64,000 nucleotides of DNA from Acidobacteriota bacterium (GTDB lineage Bacteria; Acidobacteriota; Terriglobia; Terriglobales; Acidobacteriaceae), in assembly GCA_018268895.1 (NCBI GenBank), contig JAFDVP010000013.1, forward strand, positions 217,267 to 281,266, in the 5' to 3' direction. Shown piece after piece: positions 1-8,507 of the stretch. The notes beneath the pieces are model-generated. The model saw only the letters and a program-made list of their open reading frames with translations. It did not search any database and was not told the DNA's origin. A program made the position numbers and the translations under genes. The first letter of the stretch is position 1. The number at the start of each line of letters is the position of its first letter.

Positions 1-676
1 CTGCCGCGACCTTGAAGCCAAACCCGAGGACGATCATGACGATTGCCACCGCCAGCAGCGGGTCCAGGTGCGTGCTTTTCATTGCGTGCGCAATTTGCAC
101 GAGATTGGTTGAGTTGGACAGGCCGTAGAGAAGGCTCAGCCCAAACAACAGGAATGCGGCCGACGTTCCACCGAAGAGAAAATACTTCAATGCGGCTTCT
201 GCTGAATGCGCGCTGCGCTTGTTGAATGCTGCCAGAACGTACAGAGAGAGGCTCAACAGCTCCAGCGAGAGAAAGATGAGCAGGACATTCTGCGAGCTTA
301 CGAGGAACATCATGCCTACGGTTGCAAAGAGGGTGACAGCAAAGTATTCGCCAACGTGCGACGTAAAAGAAGAGTCAACCGAAAGGGCCACGATAAATAC
401 TGTCAGGACGAGCAGGGCGATCTGAACCAGCTGTGTCTCCGGTCCAATGACGAGAGTTCCATCAAAGATGTTGGCCTGTTGTGGAGCGCACACGATCTGG
501 GCGATTGCGCCAATGCAGCCGAGCCCGGAGATGACGGCTCCCGCAGTACGCGGGGTATGCGTCTGAGCGGTTCGGGAGATCAGGAGATCTACGCCGAGCA
601 CGAGTAGTGCCGTGACAAGCACAATCACCTCAGGCAGGAGGAGATGAAGGAGCGCGGCATAGGAGACTGCGATCAT
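1..676 (-). CDS. nuoN: NADH-quinone oxidoreductase subunit N (partial, 3' end outside window)
   Basis: Antiporter-like membrane subunit of complex I, the last proton-channel subunit next to NuoK in the cytoplasmic membrane. I translated the reverse strand from the ATG at 676-674, which overlaps the nuoM stop as ATGA. The first 225 codons start MIAVSYAALLHLLLPEVIV and contain repeated hydrophobic segments. The motif LSLELLSLSLYVLAAFNK followed by SAEAALKYFLFGG is the conserved NuoN segment with the channel glutamate and lysine. The gene runs off the left edge, so its C-terminal half is not visible. It closes the nuo operon seen here. Confidence 0.93.
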   Translation of the reverse strand, partial: MIAVSYAALLHLLLPEVIVLVTALLVLGVDLLISRTAQTHTPRTAGAVISGLGCIGAIAQIVCAPQQANIFDGTLVIGPETQLVQIALLVLTVFIVALSVDSSFTSHVGEYFAVTLFATVGMMFLVSSQNVLLIFLSLELLSLSLYVLAAFNKRSAHSAEAALKYFLFGGTSAAFLLFGLSLLYGLSNSTNLVQIAHAMKSTHLDPLLAVAIVMIVLGFGFKVAA

Positions 677-2175
677 TGCCAGTGTCCTTTCCGCAGGCCA
701 TCAAACAGCGGCGAGTTCAGGGCTGGAATGATCAGCTTCAAGAGCAGTTGCGGATAGAGTCCGATCGTCACGCTGGCGACAATCAACAGGACAGCCCCGA
801 GGCGTTCAGGCATTGAAATGGGAGGAAGCGGCTGCACTGTACTCTCTGGGGCGGCGTCGGAGAAGAAGGCTTTCTGCATGGCGCGCCATGTGTAGGCAAC
901 GGAGATTGCAATTCCGATGCCTGCGCCAACGACATAGATGGGAAATGCGCTCCAGGCTCCGACGAGAACCTGGAGTTCAGCTACGAAGCCGCTGAAACCG
1001 GGCATTCCAATGGAAGCGATTGCAGCAAGAACGAATGCGGCCGTTGCGAAGGGAATGGCTTTATTGAGGTGCATCCTGCTGAGCGCGTCCAGATCGCGAG
1101 TGTGTGTACGGTCGTAGACCATGCGTCCGACGATGGCGAACAGCAGGCCCGCCAGGACGCCATGAGAGAACATCTGCAATACCGCTCCGGTGAGACCGAT
1201 GCGGCTCAGGGTCATGAGGCCTAACAGCACAAAGCCCATGTGGCTGACACTGGAGTAGCCGATGACGAATTTGAAGTCCTGCTGTACAAGCGCGACCAAT
1301 GCGCCGTAGACGATGCCGATTACCGCAAGCAGGCTGAAGACATCGCGCCACGAAGCGAGGCCCAGCAAAGTGAATCCCCACGGATCGAGTCCGTGAGGAA
1401 ACAGGGTCATGGCCACGCGCAAGCAGCCGTATGCGCCGAGCTTCATCACGACTCCGGCAAGCAGCATGGAGGCTGCTGTGGGCGCGGCGACATGGCCTGT
1501 AGGTGCCCATGTATGGAAGGGCCAGAGGCCGGCAAGAATGCCGAAGCCGACAAACATGAGCGGAAACGCCCACATTTGAAAGTGAGGAGAGAATGGAAAT
1601 TGCGACAGTGCAAGAAGGTCCATCGTCCTTGCGCCCGCGACAACGTATGCCGCGACCAGCACAACGAGCACCATGGCGCTGCCCACCAGCGAGTAGAGGG
1701 CAAGCTTCATGGCAGCGTATTCGCGCTGCGTGGAGCCCCAGATGGCGATGAGGAAATACTTTGGGATGATGGCGATCTCGTAGAAGACAAAGAGCAGAAA
1801 TATGTCGGCGCTGAGGAAGACGCCGTACACGCCTCCGATCAGCGCGAGATAGAGCGCGAAGAACTCGTTTGCGCGGTGCTCGATGTTCCAGGAGAAGAGG
1901 ACGCCGGCGATGGCGACGATTCCAGTGAGCAGGACCAACACGAGGCTGATGCCATCGGCGGCAAGATGGTACTCGATGCCGAGCGACGGAATCCACGATC
2001 GATGAACGATCGTCGTCATGACTCCGTCTGCGTGCCGCAGCAACTGAGCGAGCGTGACTGCAAACCCCGCGATTGCTGCCAGCAATGCGATGCCGCGCGA
2101 CACCCTTGCAGGCAGCCGCAGCAACACCAGCGCCAGCGCTCCCAGAAACGAGATGTAGATGGTCCAGGCGAGCAC
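673..2175 (-). CDS. nuoM: NADH-quinone oxidoreductase subunit M, second copy
   Basis: A 500-residue antiporter-like subunit of complex I, membrane-embedded with about 14 helices. Family landmarks are the LFVFYEIAIIPKYFLIAIWG segment with its channel Glu, the FGILAGLWPFHTWAPTGHV loop, and VIGYSSVSHMGFVLLGL. It starts 4 bp after the stop of another nuoM-type gene (2180-3733) and ends in an ATGA overlap with nuoN, so all are co-translated. Two adjacent NuoM proteins of similar length but clearly different sequence are unusual; most complex I operons have one. The start at 2175 is the first ATG after the upstream stop. The copy number is direct; that both copies sit in one enzyme is inferred. Confidence 0.92.
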   Translation of the reverse strand: MLAWTIYISFLGALALVLLRLPARVSRGIALLAAIAGFAVTLAQLLRHADGVMTTIVHRSWIPSLGIEYHLAADGISLVLVLLTGIVAIAGVLFSWNIEHRANEFFALYLALIGGVYGVFLSADIFLLFVFYEIAIIPKYFLIAIWGSTQREYAAMKLALYSLVGSAMVLVVLVAAYVVAGARTMDLLALSQFPFSPHFQMWAFPLMFVGFGILAGLWPFHTWAPTGHVAAPTAASMLLAGVVMKLGAYGCLRVAMTLFPHGLDPWGFTLLGLASWRDVFSLLAVIGIVYGALVALVQQDFKFVIGYSSVSHMGFVLLGLMTLSRIGLTGAVLQMFSHGVLAGLLFAIVGRMVYDRTHTRDLDALSRMHLNKAIPFATAAFVLAAIASIGMPGFSGFVAELQVLVGAWSAFPIYVVGAGIGIAISVAYTWRAMQKAFFSDAAPESTVQPLPPISMPERLGAVLLIVASVTIGLYPQLLLKLIIPALNSPLFDGLRKGHWQ

Positions 2176-2179
2176 GGGG

Positions 2180-3733
2180 CTAGTACCTCATCTGTTGCAC
2201 CAGTCTGACGACTGTGCTGTTAAGAATGCCGAGGATGAGTTGCGGAAAGAGGCCCAGCGCGAACATGAGGCCGATTGGCGGCAACAGCGCGAGCCGTTCG
2301 GCGGTTGTCAGGTCCGCCATGGTTGACCACCGCTCATTGAGCGGCTCGGAGAAGACACGTTGAAGGATTGTCAGGATGAAGATAGCCGTCACGAGCAGGC
2401 CGATGAGGGCGAGCGCAGCAGCCCATGACGCGAGAGGGAAGACGCCTCGAAAGATGAGGAACTCTCCGATGAAGCCGTTCAGGCCGGGCAGCCCAAGAGA
2501 GGAAAACATGGCGATGCCCATCAACCCGGTGAAGACGGGAACGATTTTTCGCAGGCCGCCGAAATCGTTCAAGCCGCGCAGGCCAGCGCTGCGCGCTTCG
2601 AGCAACGCCACAAACCAGAACAGTGTCGCGGCAGTCAGTCCGTGGTTGAACATCTGAAGGATTGCGCCATCGAGAGCGGCGACCTGGGCTGTGGTTGTAG
2701 ACGCAGCATTGCCGGTGAGGCTTGCAGAAGCAAAGATCGCCATCATGCAGTAGCCGAGGTGATTGACTGAGGAGTAGGCGAAGATGCGCTTCAAATCCTT
2801 TTGCGCGAGAGCCGCAAAGGCGGAGAGAACCACTGTGCCGACGGCGAGCCACAACAGCGGCGTCAGCACAGATCGAATCTGCGGAGAAAAGATAGGGAGA
2901 ACGATTCGAAGGAATCCGTAGACGCCCATCTTCGACATCGCGCCGGTGAGCAGCATGGTCGTGCCGGTTGGCGCTTCTGCGTATGCCGAAGGCAGCCAGG
3001 TATGAAATGGAATGAGCGGGACCTTGACGGCGAAGCCGAGAAAGACGCCGCCAAAGATCAGGAGCGCCATCTGCTCCGGCGTAAACCTGTGCCAGGCGAG
3101 ATTCGCCAGTGCCGGGACGAGTTTCCCGCCTCGCGCCAATTCAGACAGACGAATGAAATCGAATGTTCCGGTGCACTGAAACAAAGCGAGAAACGCGAGC
3201 AGCAGTGCGACGCTTCCAGCCATGGTGTAGACGAGAAACTGCGTCGCTGCGGAGGCGCGTTGCGGCCCGCCCCAAAGTTGTATGAGAAAGAAGGCGGGGA
3301 TGAGGCTCAACTCCCAGAAGATGAACCAGTGGAAGAAGTTTAGCGCCGTGAATGTTCCGAACAGTCCCGCCTGGAGGAACAGGACCAGAGCGAAGTAGAG
3401 TCTCTCACGCTCGCGGACCTGCGACGATGCGGCAATCGACATCGTGACTACAAGGGCTGAAAGCAGCAGCATCGCGAGGCCAAGCCCGTCGATGCCCAAG
3501 TGATACTCCGCGCCAAGCGGGGGTATCCATGCGTGCCATTCCTGAAACTGGAGAGCCCCGGATGCCGCGTCGAACCGATGATAGAGGATGAGCGTTAGAG
3601 CAAGTGCAATGAGGCTGAACGCTAACGCAAGCACTCGAGCACGCTTCTTCTGCCTGTCGCCAAGGGCAAGAATTGTGATGGCGCCGACAAGCGGCACGGC
3701 AGTCAGCAGTGTAAGGAACGGGAAGGCCGTCAT
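2180..3733 (-). CDS. nuoM: NADH-quinone oxidoreductase subunit M, first copy
   Basis: A 517-residue NuoM-family proton-channel subunit. It has the FIFWELSLIPAFFLIQLWGG segment, the FAVKVPLIPFHTWLPSAYAE loop and the IFAYSSVNHLGYCMMA helix expected of the family, so it is NuoM rather than a second NuoL or NuoN. The ATG at 3733 overlaps the nuoL stop as ATGA, and the gene ends 4 bp before the second nuoM. Position between NuoL and the other NuoM suggests it adds an extra antiporter-like module in the membrane arm, a layout described for the so-called 2M complex I. The extended lateral helix in the neighbouring NuoL supports that reading. Confidence 0.92.
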   Translation of the reverse strand: MTAFPFLTLLTAVPLVGAITILALGDRQKKRARVLALAFSLIALALTLILYHRFDAASGALQFQEWHAWIPPLGAEYHLGIDGLGLAMLLLSALVVTMSIAASSQVRERERLYFALVLFLQAGLFGTFTALNFFHWFIFWELSLIPAFFLIQLWGGPQRASAATQFLVYTMAGSVALLLAFLALFQCTGTFDFIRLSELARGGKLVPALANLAWHRFTPEQMALLIFGGVFLGFAVKVPLIPFHTWLPSAYAEAPTGTTMLLTGAMSKMGVYGFLRIVLPIFSPQIRSVLTPLLWLAVGTVVLSAFAALAQKDLKRIFAYSSVNHLGYCMMAIFASASLTGNAASTTTAQVAALDGAILQMFNHGLTAATLFWFVALLEARSAGLRGLNDFGGLRKIVPVFTGLMGIAMFSSLGLPGLNGFIGEFLIFRGVFPLASWAAALALIGLLVTAIFILTILQRVFSEPLNERWSTMADLTTAERLALLPPIGLMFALGLFPQLILGILNSTVVRLVQQMRY

Positions 3734-5778
3734 CCGTGGCGACCCCAGATGAGGAATAGGACGAATCCTGCAAAGGCGATTCCGATGATTCGGAGATAAC
3801 TCTGCGCGCGTCCACCCTGTAGGCGCGAAAGAAGCCGTCCGCTAAGAGCTACTCCCTGACAGCTTTGATCGAAGGTGCGATTGACCACAAAGACATCCGT
3901 CGAGCGGCTCAGCCAGGAAGCCCCAAGCGCAAGCGAGGAGACGAGCCGAACCGCGCCGTGGAAGACCCATCGATCGAGCCAGTCACACGCGGCGGCGCAC
4001 CATGTGGTGAAGCGAACAAAGGTCGCTGCGTAAAACGCATCCACAAACCAGCCGTTACGGAGGAGATGGAACATTCGTGGACTGAATTGTTCGAGGGCGT
4101 CAGGCGCTTGAGGAGTGCCGGCCGGTTTGTAGCTATAAAGCAACCAGCCTGTAGCCAGGCCAATCAGGAGAAGGGCCGTTGATGAAAACATGACAGCCAG
4201 GACGCCGCTCTCTCCGAATCCCTGAAGATCGAACCGTACACGCTGGCCGTTGAGAAATGCGCTGAACCATGGCCACACCGGAGTGCCGACCAGACCCAAC
4301 AGCATGGAACAACCAGCCAGGATGACGAGCGGGAGTGTCATGAGGGCGGGGCTTTCGTGGGGAGCCGTTTCAGATTCCGCCTGATGGGGTCTCCCAAAGA
4401 AGACATAGATGACCTGCCTCGTCATGTAAAAGGCGGTGAGCAGGACACCAAAGGAAGCCAGATAGAACGGAGCCCGCGATACGCTCCAGGTGGATGCTGC
4501 ATGCAGGATCGCATCCTTGCTCCAGAAGCCGGAGAAGAGGAGCGGGAAGCCACACAGAGCCATCATGCCTACGGCGTATGTGGCGAATGTGATCGGCATC
4601 AGCTTGCGCAATCCACCCATGCGACGGATGTCCTGCTCCTCGTGGCAGCCATGAATGACCGACCCCGCGCCCATGAACAGCAGGGCCTTGAAAAATGCGT
4701 GCGTGATGAGATGAAACATCCCCACGGCAACGCCGCCGACACCAAGACCGAGCATCATGTAGCCGAGCTGCGAGACGGTGGAGTAGGCAAGGATGCGCTT
4801 GATGTCATCCTGAGCGACGGCAATCGTCGCTGCGAAGACGGCCGTGATTGCGCCAACCCAGGTGACAACGTGCAAAGCGGTTGTTGACATGGGAGGCAAT
4901 CCGGGCCCGCTCATCAGCGGATAGACTCGCGCAATCAGGAAGACACCGGCGGCGACCATCGTAGCCGCGTGAATCAACGCGCTCACTGGCGTTGGGCCTT
5001 CCATGGCGTCCGGCAGCCAGACATGCAGCGGCACCTGGCCGGATTTCCCGACTGCGCCGCAAAAGATGAGCAGTGCAATTCCCGTGGAGGCGGCCATGCC
5101 GATGCTTGTCGTCTGCGTGAAGAGATGGATGAGCGCGGTTTGCTCAAGACAGCCTGCGCCGCTGTCGTAGAACAGCAGGGTGCCTGCCTGGGAGTACAAC
5201 CAGACCATTCCCAGCAGGAACGCGAGATCGCCGATGCGCGTCGTGATGAATGCCTTCTTTGCCGCGGCTGCCGCGCTGGGTCTGTGATACCAGAAGCCGA
5301 TGAGCAGATAGGATGTGAGGCCGACGATCTCCCAGCAGATAAAGAGCAGCAACAGGCTGTTCGCAATCACGAGGCCCAGCATGGCTCCGGCGAAGAGCGA
5401 GAGAAAGCAGAAGAAGCGCGTGAAGTTATCGTCGTGCGCCATGTAGCCGACGCTGTAGATGAAGATCAGCAGGCCGACGAAAGCGACCATCACCAACATC
5501 ACGGCTGTAAGCGGATCGAGAACCCATCCCACCTTGAGCCACTCGCTGCCTATCTGAAACCAGCCGAAGTTGAAGACCTGCTTCGCTGCGCCCTCCTGAT
5601 TGCCGAAGCGGAGGGCTTCCGCAAATGCAATCAGCGACAGCAACAGCGAGAGCGACATGGAGCCAATGGCCACCGATGCTGCAAACAGCCGTTGCCTGCG
5701 AGGAGCCAGCGCGCTCAGACCTGCAGCCAGCACGGGCATTGCGGGAACGAGCCAGAGGTTATGGACAATCCAGGTCAC
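3730..5778 (-). CDS. nuoL: NADH-quinone oxidoreductase subunit L with extended lateral helix
   Basis: Distal proton-channel subunit of complex I, 682 residues. Conserved segments are LDPLTAVMLVMVAFVGLLIF, LLLLFICWEIVGLTSYLLIG, GKSGQVPLHVWLPDAMEGPT and ILAYSTVSQLGYMMLGLG. The C-terminus carries the lateral helix that clamps the other antiporter subunits. Between VDAFYAATF (about residue 579) and QSYLRIIG near the end there are about 86 residues, where a usual NuoL such as those of alphaproteobacteria has about 60. The extra roughly 26 residues contain a second D-x-F-V-V-N-x-x-F-D element. A longer helix would be needed to span a membrane arm with one more NuoM. Gene spacing: 7 bp from nuoK, ATGA overlap with nuoM. 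Confidence 0.93.
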   Translation of the reverse strand: MTWIVHNLWLVPAMPVLAAGLSALAPRRQRLFAASVAIGSMSLSLLLSLIAFAEALRFGNQEGAAKQVFNFGWFQIGSEWLKVGWVLDPLTAVMLVMVAFVGLLIFIYSVGYMAHDDNFTRFFCFLSLFAGAMLGLVIANSLLLLFICWEIVGLTSYLLIGFWYHRPSAAAAAKKAFITTRIGDLAFLLGMVWLYSQAGTLLFYDSGAGCLEQTALIHLFTQTTSIGMAASTGIALLIFCGAVGKSGQVPLHVWLPDAMEGPTPVSALIHAATMVAAGVFLIARVYPLMSGPGLPPMSTTALHVVTWVGAITAVFAATIAVAQDDIKRILAYSTVSQLGYMMLGLGVGGVAVGMFHLITHAFFKALLFMGAGSVIHGCHEEQDIRRMGGLRKLMPITFATYAVGMMALCGFPLLFSGFWSKDAILHAASTWSVSRAPFYLASFGVLLTAFYMTRQVIYVFFGRPHQAESETAPHESPALMTLPLVILAGCSMLLGLVGTPVWPWFSAFLNGQRVRFDLQGFGESGVLAVMFSSTALLLIGLATGWLLYSYKPAGTPQAPDALEQFSPRMFHLLRNGWFVDAFYAATFVRFTTWCAAACDWLDRWVFHGAVRLVSSLALGASWLSRSTDVFVVNRTFDQSCQGVALSGRLLSRLQGGRAQSYLRIIGIAFAGFVLFLIWGRHG

Positions 5779-5785
5779 TTTCAGC

Positions 5786-6097
5786 TCATCCCCTCATCGA
5801 ATGGATCCGGTCGAGATCTGTTGTCTTGAAATGTCGATACACTGCGATGATCAGGGCCAGGCCAACCGCAGCCTCAGCCGCTGCAACACCGATGGAAAAG
5901 AGAGTGAACATGATGCCGGTCAGTGCTTCGGGATGGGGGCTGTAACGCCAGAAGGCGATGAAGTTCAGATTCGCGGCGTTGAGCATCAGTTCGATTCCGA
6001 TCAGCACGAGTATGGCGTTGCGGCGGACGAGCGCGCCAGCCAGACCGATGGCGAAGATGAGTGCGGATACGAGAAGATAGTTGACCGAGGCTGTCAT
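5786..6097 (-). CDS. nuoK: NADH-quinone oxidoreductase subunit K
   Basis: A 103-residue membrane subunit of complex I with three helices. The segment GALVRRNAILVLIGIELMLN, followed by AANLNF, contains the conserved membrane glutamate of the NuoK/MnhC family, and a second acidic residue follows in VAAAEAAVGLALI. The open frame continues upstream, but I chose the ATG at 6097 because it overlaps the nuoJ stop as ATGA and gives the standard family length of about 100 residues. The upstream extension has no similarity to NuoK. It is followed by nuoL after 7 bp. Confidence 0.94.
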   Translation of the reverse strand: MTASVNYLLVSALIFAIGLAGALVRRNAILVLIGIELMLNAANLNFIAFWRYSPHPEALTGIMFTLFSIGVAAAEAAVGLALIIAVYRHFKTTDLDRIHSMRG

Positions 6098-6606
6098 TTC
6101 TTCCTCCCCTGTTCGCGCATGGCAATCGTCACCGCTCCTATAAGCGCGGCCGTTAGCAGCAGGCCAATGACTTCGAGCGGAAGCACGTACTGCGACATCA
6201 AGGCGTCGCCGATCTGCTTGACCGTGATCTCGGGACGCGGCAGTATCGCAATCGCCGACACCGCGCTCGAACGGATCGACCAGGCAAGCACCGCAAATAC
6301 AGCGACGGCGACGAGGGTGCTTGTGAGCCATCCAGACGAAAGAGCCGGCCGCAGGAGCGGTTCGTGACTTCGCGTAAGGAGTATGGCGAAGACGATGAGG
6401 ATGGCTACGGCGCCGACATAGACCAGGATTTGTGCAAAGCCGACGAACTGAGCGCCAAGCTGGAGATATAAACCGGCTAGTCCCGCAAAGGCCAGCATAA
6501 GCGCCAGCACGCAGTGGACAAGGTTGCGCAGCGTCAATGCGGCAAGCGCCCCGGCAACGGTGAACACAGCGATGATGGCAAATGACAAACTCACTTCTCC
6601 CGGCAC
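6094..6606 (-). CDS. nuoJ: NADH-quinone oxidoreductase subunit J
   Basis: A 170-residue, five-helix membrane subunit of complex I. The family signature is visible in LYLQLGAQFVGFAQILVYVG and then AVAILIVFAILL, the TM3 region that changes between alpha and pi helix during turnover. It is separated from nuoH by 129 bp (6607-6735), the widest gap in the operon. That gap has no plausible gene; the only structure I see is a 10-bp palindrome CTTTGCAAAG at 6692-6701. The 3' end overlaps nuoK by ATGA. Confidence 0.93.
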   Translation of the reverse strand: MPGEVSLSFAIIAVFTVAGALAALTLRNLVHCVLALMLAFAGLAGLYLQLGAQFVGFAQILVYVGAVAILIVFAILLTRSHEPLLRPALSSGWLTSTLVAVAVFAVLAWSIRSSAVSAIAILPRPEITVKQIGDALMSQYVLPLEVIGLLLTAALIGAVTIAMREQGRKK

Positions 6607-6735
6607 GTCTCCTTGTTCAGTGGCCTTCGTTCTGCGTTCGTCACAACAGTGGCATTTTCGTTAATTCCTGCGTCTTCAGCAACAGATACTTCTTTGCAAA
6701 GCAAAATGGCACGATGGCCTGCGTTCATCAGGTTC

Positions 6736-7911
6736 TTAATCGGCGAACCGGTAGGTACGTTTTTCCAGCCTGTTCGACTGCATGAGGCCGCGGCCAAGCA
6801 GCAGGTAAGGGACAACAACAAGGGTTGCGCCGACAAGCCATCGAATAGCGCCGGGCGGTAAGAAATGCCAGATGGCAGCGGCAAAGATGTTGACCAGCGC
6901 CATCGGCAGCATGAACTTCCACGCAAAGTTCATCAGATGGTCCATGCGCAGGCGAGGAAGCGTGCTGCGGATCCAGATCAGCATGGCAATCAGCACGAGG
7001 AGCTTGGCAAAGAACCAGAGGTACGATGGCACCCATGTGAGAAAGGAAAATGGCGCGGCCCAGCCTCCGAGAAAGAGTGTGATGGCCAGCCCGCAGATCG
7101 CGAACATGCCGATATATTCACCGAGAAAGAAGAGAGCGAACTTGAAGCCTGAATACTCGACGAAGTAGCCCGCGATAATTTCGGATTCGCCCTCGGGCAG
7201 ATCAAACGGCGAACGATTGGATTCCGCGATGCCAGCGATCATAAAGAGCACGAAGCCGGCGAAACCCCACGGCGTGAAGACAAACCAGTGGGGCCAGATC
7301 CCCGAATAGCCAACCTGGCTTTTCACGATGGCGACCGTCGATAGAGCGCCCGCAGCCATGACGACGGTCATCGTGGAAAGGATGAGAGGGATCTCGTAGC
7401 TGATCATCTGCGCGATGGCGCGCATCGCGCCAAGCAGCGAGTACTTGTTGCGGCTGGACCAGCCCGCCATGAAGATCGTGAGTTCGACGACCGAGCCCGC
7501 GGCAAAAAAATACAGCAGCCCGGCGTCGAGGTTGATAGCAACCATGTTCCGGCCCAAAGGCAGAACCGCATAGCCAAGAAAAGCCGCGACGACGAGCGCG
7601 ATCGGCGCCAGCAGGTGAACGACGCCGTCTGCTGCGTGCGGAACGATGTCTTCCTTGATCAACGATTTTACCCCGTCGGCGAGCGGTTGCAAGAGGCCAA
7701 AGGGGCCGACTCGATTGGGGCCGTACCGGTTCTGGAAGCGGCCTAGTCCTTTGCGCTCAAGAATGGTCGTCAAAGCGAACAGGGAAGCGAACACGACAAG
7801 AATCGCGACGGCTGACAGCACAGCAGAAGAGAGCGGTCGCGCCCAGACAGGCGAATGCTCCAGAATCCAGTGCTTGAGTAGAACGAAGATTTGGTCCATC
7901 GTCTCGGTCAT
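6736..7911 (-). CDS. nuoH: NADH-quinone oxidoreductase subunit H
   Basis: Membrane subunit forming part of the quinone-binding chamber of complex I. With the ATG at 7911 it is 391 residues; an alternative ATG at 7899 would begin MDQIFVLLKHW. The frame is open back to 8088, but that region is the end of nuoI in another frame and lacks similarity, so I reject the longer start. Family motifs include ERKGLGRFQNRYGPNRVGP, LADGVKSLIKED and RSPFDLPEGESEIIAGYFVE, the acidic loop lining the quinone tunnel. nuoH follows nuoI here, the reverse of the common H-I order. The gap to nuoI is 5 bp. Confidence 0.93.
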   Translation of the reverse strand: MTETMDQIFVLLKHWILEHSPVWARPLSSAVLSAVAILVVFASLFALTTILERKGLGRFQNRYGPNRVGPFGLLQPLADGVKSLIKEDIVPHAADGVVHLLAPIALVVAAFLGYAVLPLGRNMVAINLDAGLLYFFAAGSVVELTIFMAGWSSRNKYSLLGAMRAIAQMISYEIPLILSTMTVVMAAGALSTVAIVKSQVGYSGIWPHWFVFTPWGFAGFVLFMIAGIAESNRSPFDLPEGESEIIAGYFVEYSGFKFALFFLGEYIGMFAICGLAITLFLGGWAAPFSFLTWVPSYLWFFAKLLVLIAMLIWIRSTLPRLRMDHLMNFAWKFMLPMALVNIFAAAIWHFLPPGAIRWLVGATLVVVPYLLLGRGLMQSNRLEKRTYRFAD

Positions 7912-7916
7912 GGCTG

Positions 7917-8507
7917 TCAGTTGGTTGCAGGTTGAGTTGTTGTCGAGGTGCTTCCATCCGCGGCTGGCTTCGCTCTGGCCTCCGCTTTGGCTTTCGCTGC
8001 CGCCAGGCGTTCGTCGACTGCAGTTGCAGTAGCGGGATGAATCTGGTGAAAGTAGCTGTTGGGCTTCGCCAGTTGCTCTCTGTTCCACAGCAGTCCGTCG
8101 AAGCGATCAGTCGTGCTCAGCTCGAATGCGTTGTCCATCTCGATGGCATCGAACGGGCAGACTTCAACGCAGATCTGGCAGCTCATGCAGACCGAGACGT
8201 CGATGTTGAAGACCGCCGGATAAAACTGCTGCTTGCCCGTGTAGTCGGGCTTCTTGTCGCTGCTCTTTTCGATGAAGATGCACTTGGGCGGGCATTCTTT
8301 TTCGCATATCTGGCAGGCGACGCAGCGCAGGCCTGCCTGCCAGTCGCCGCCGTCGTAGACGAGGAAGGGAAAATTGCGCGCAGCTTCGGGTTGCGGCAGG
8401 CGCTCTTCAGGAAACTGAACGGTGGTCAGCCGGTCCTTGCTGACGTAGCTGCCGAAGAAGTTTCTGGCGGTCTCCACCAGTCCTTTCAGGATGCCCTCAC
8501 CCAGCAT
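7917..8507 (-). CDS. nuoI: NADH-quinone oxidoreductase subunit I (2x 4Fe-4S)
   Basis: Ferredoxin-like subunit of the connecting arm of complex I, carrying clusters N6a and N6b; 196 residues. Two classical motifs are present: C62-x2-C65-x2-C68-x3-C72-P and C107-x2-C110-x2-C113-x3-C117-P. The ATG at 8507 shares one base with the nuoD stop (TAATG), and the longer open frame upstream is discarded because it lies inside nuoD. The C-terminus is an Ala/Lys/Thr-rich tail of about 40 residues beyond the usual domain, with no predicted role. It passes electrons from the peripheral arm to N2 in NuoB. Confidence 0.94.
   Translation of the reverse strand: MLGEGILKGLVETARNFFGSYVSKDRLTTVQFPEERLPQPEAARNFPFLVYDGGDWQAGLRCVACQICEKECPPKCIFIEKSSDKKPDYTGKQQFYPAVFNIDVSVCMSCQICVEVCPFDAIEMDNAFELSTTDRFDGLLWNREQLAKPNSYFHQIHPATATAVDERLAAAKAKAEARAKPAADGSTSTTTQPATN

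Noticed and set aside
6607..6735. Possible small gene in the nuoH-nuoJ gap
   Set aside because: The open frames through this gap are extensions of frames running antisense or out of frame with nuoH and nuoJ; none has a binding site or recognisable sequence.
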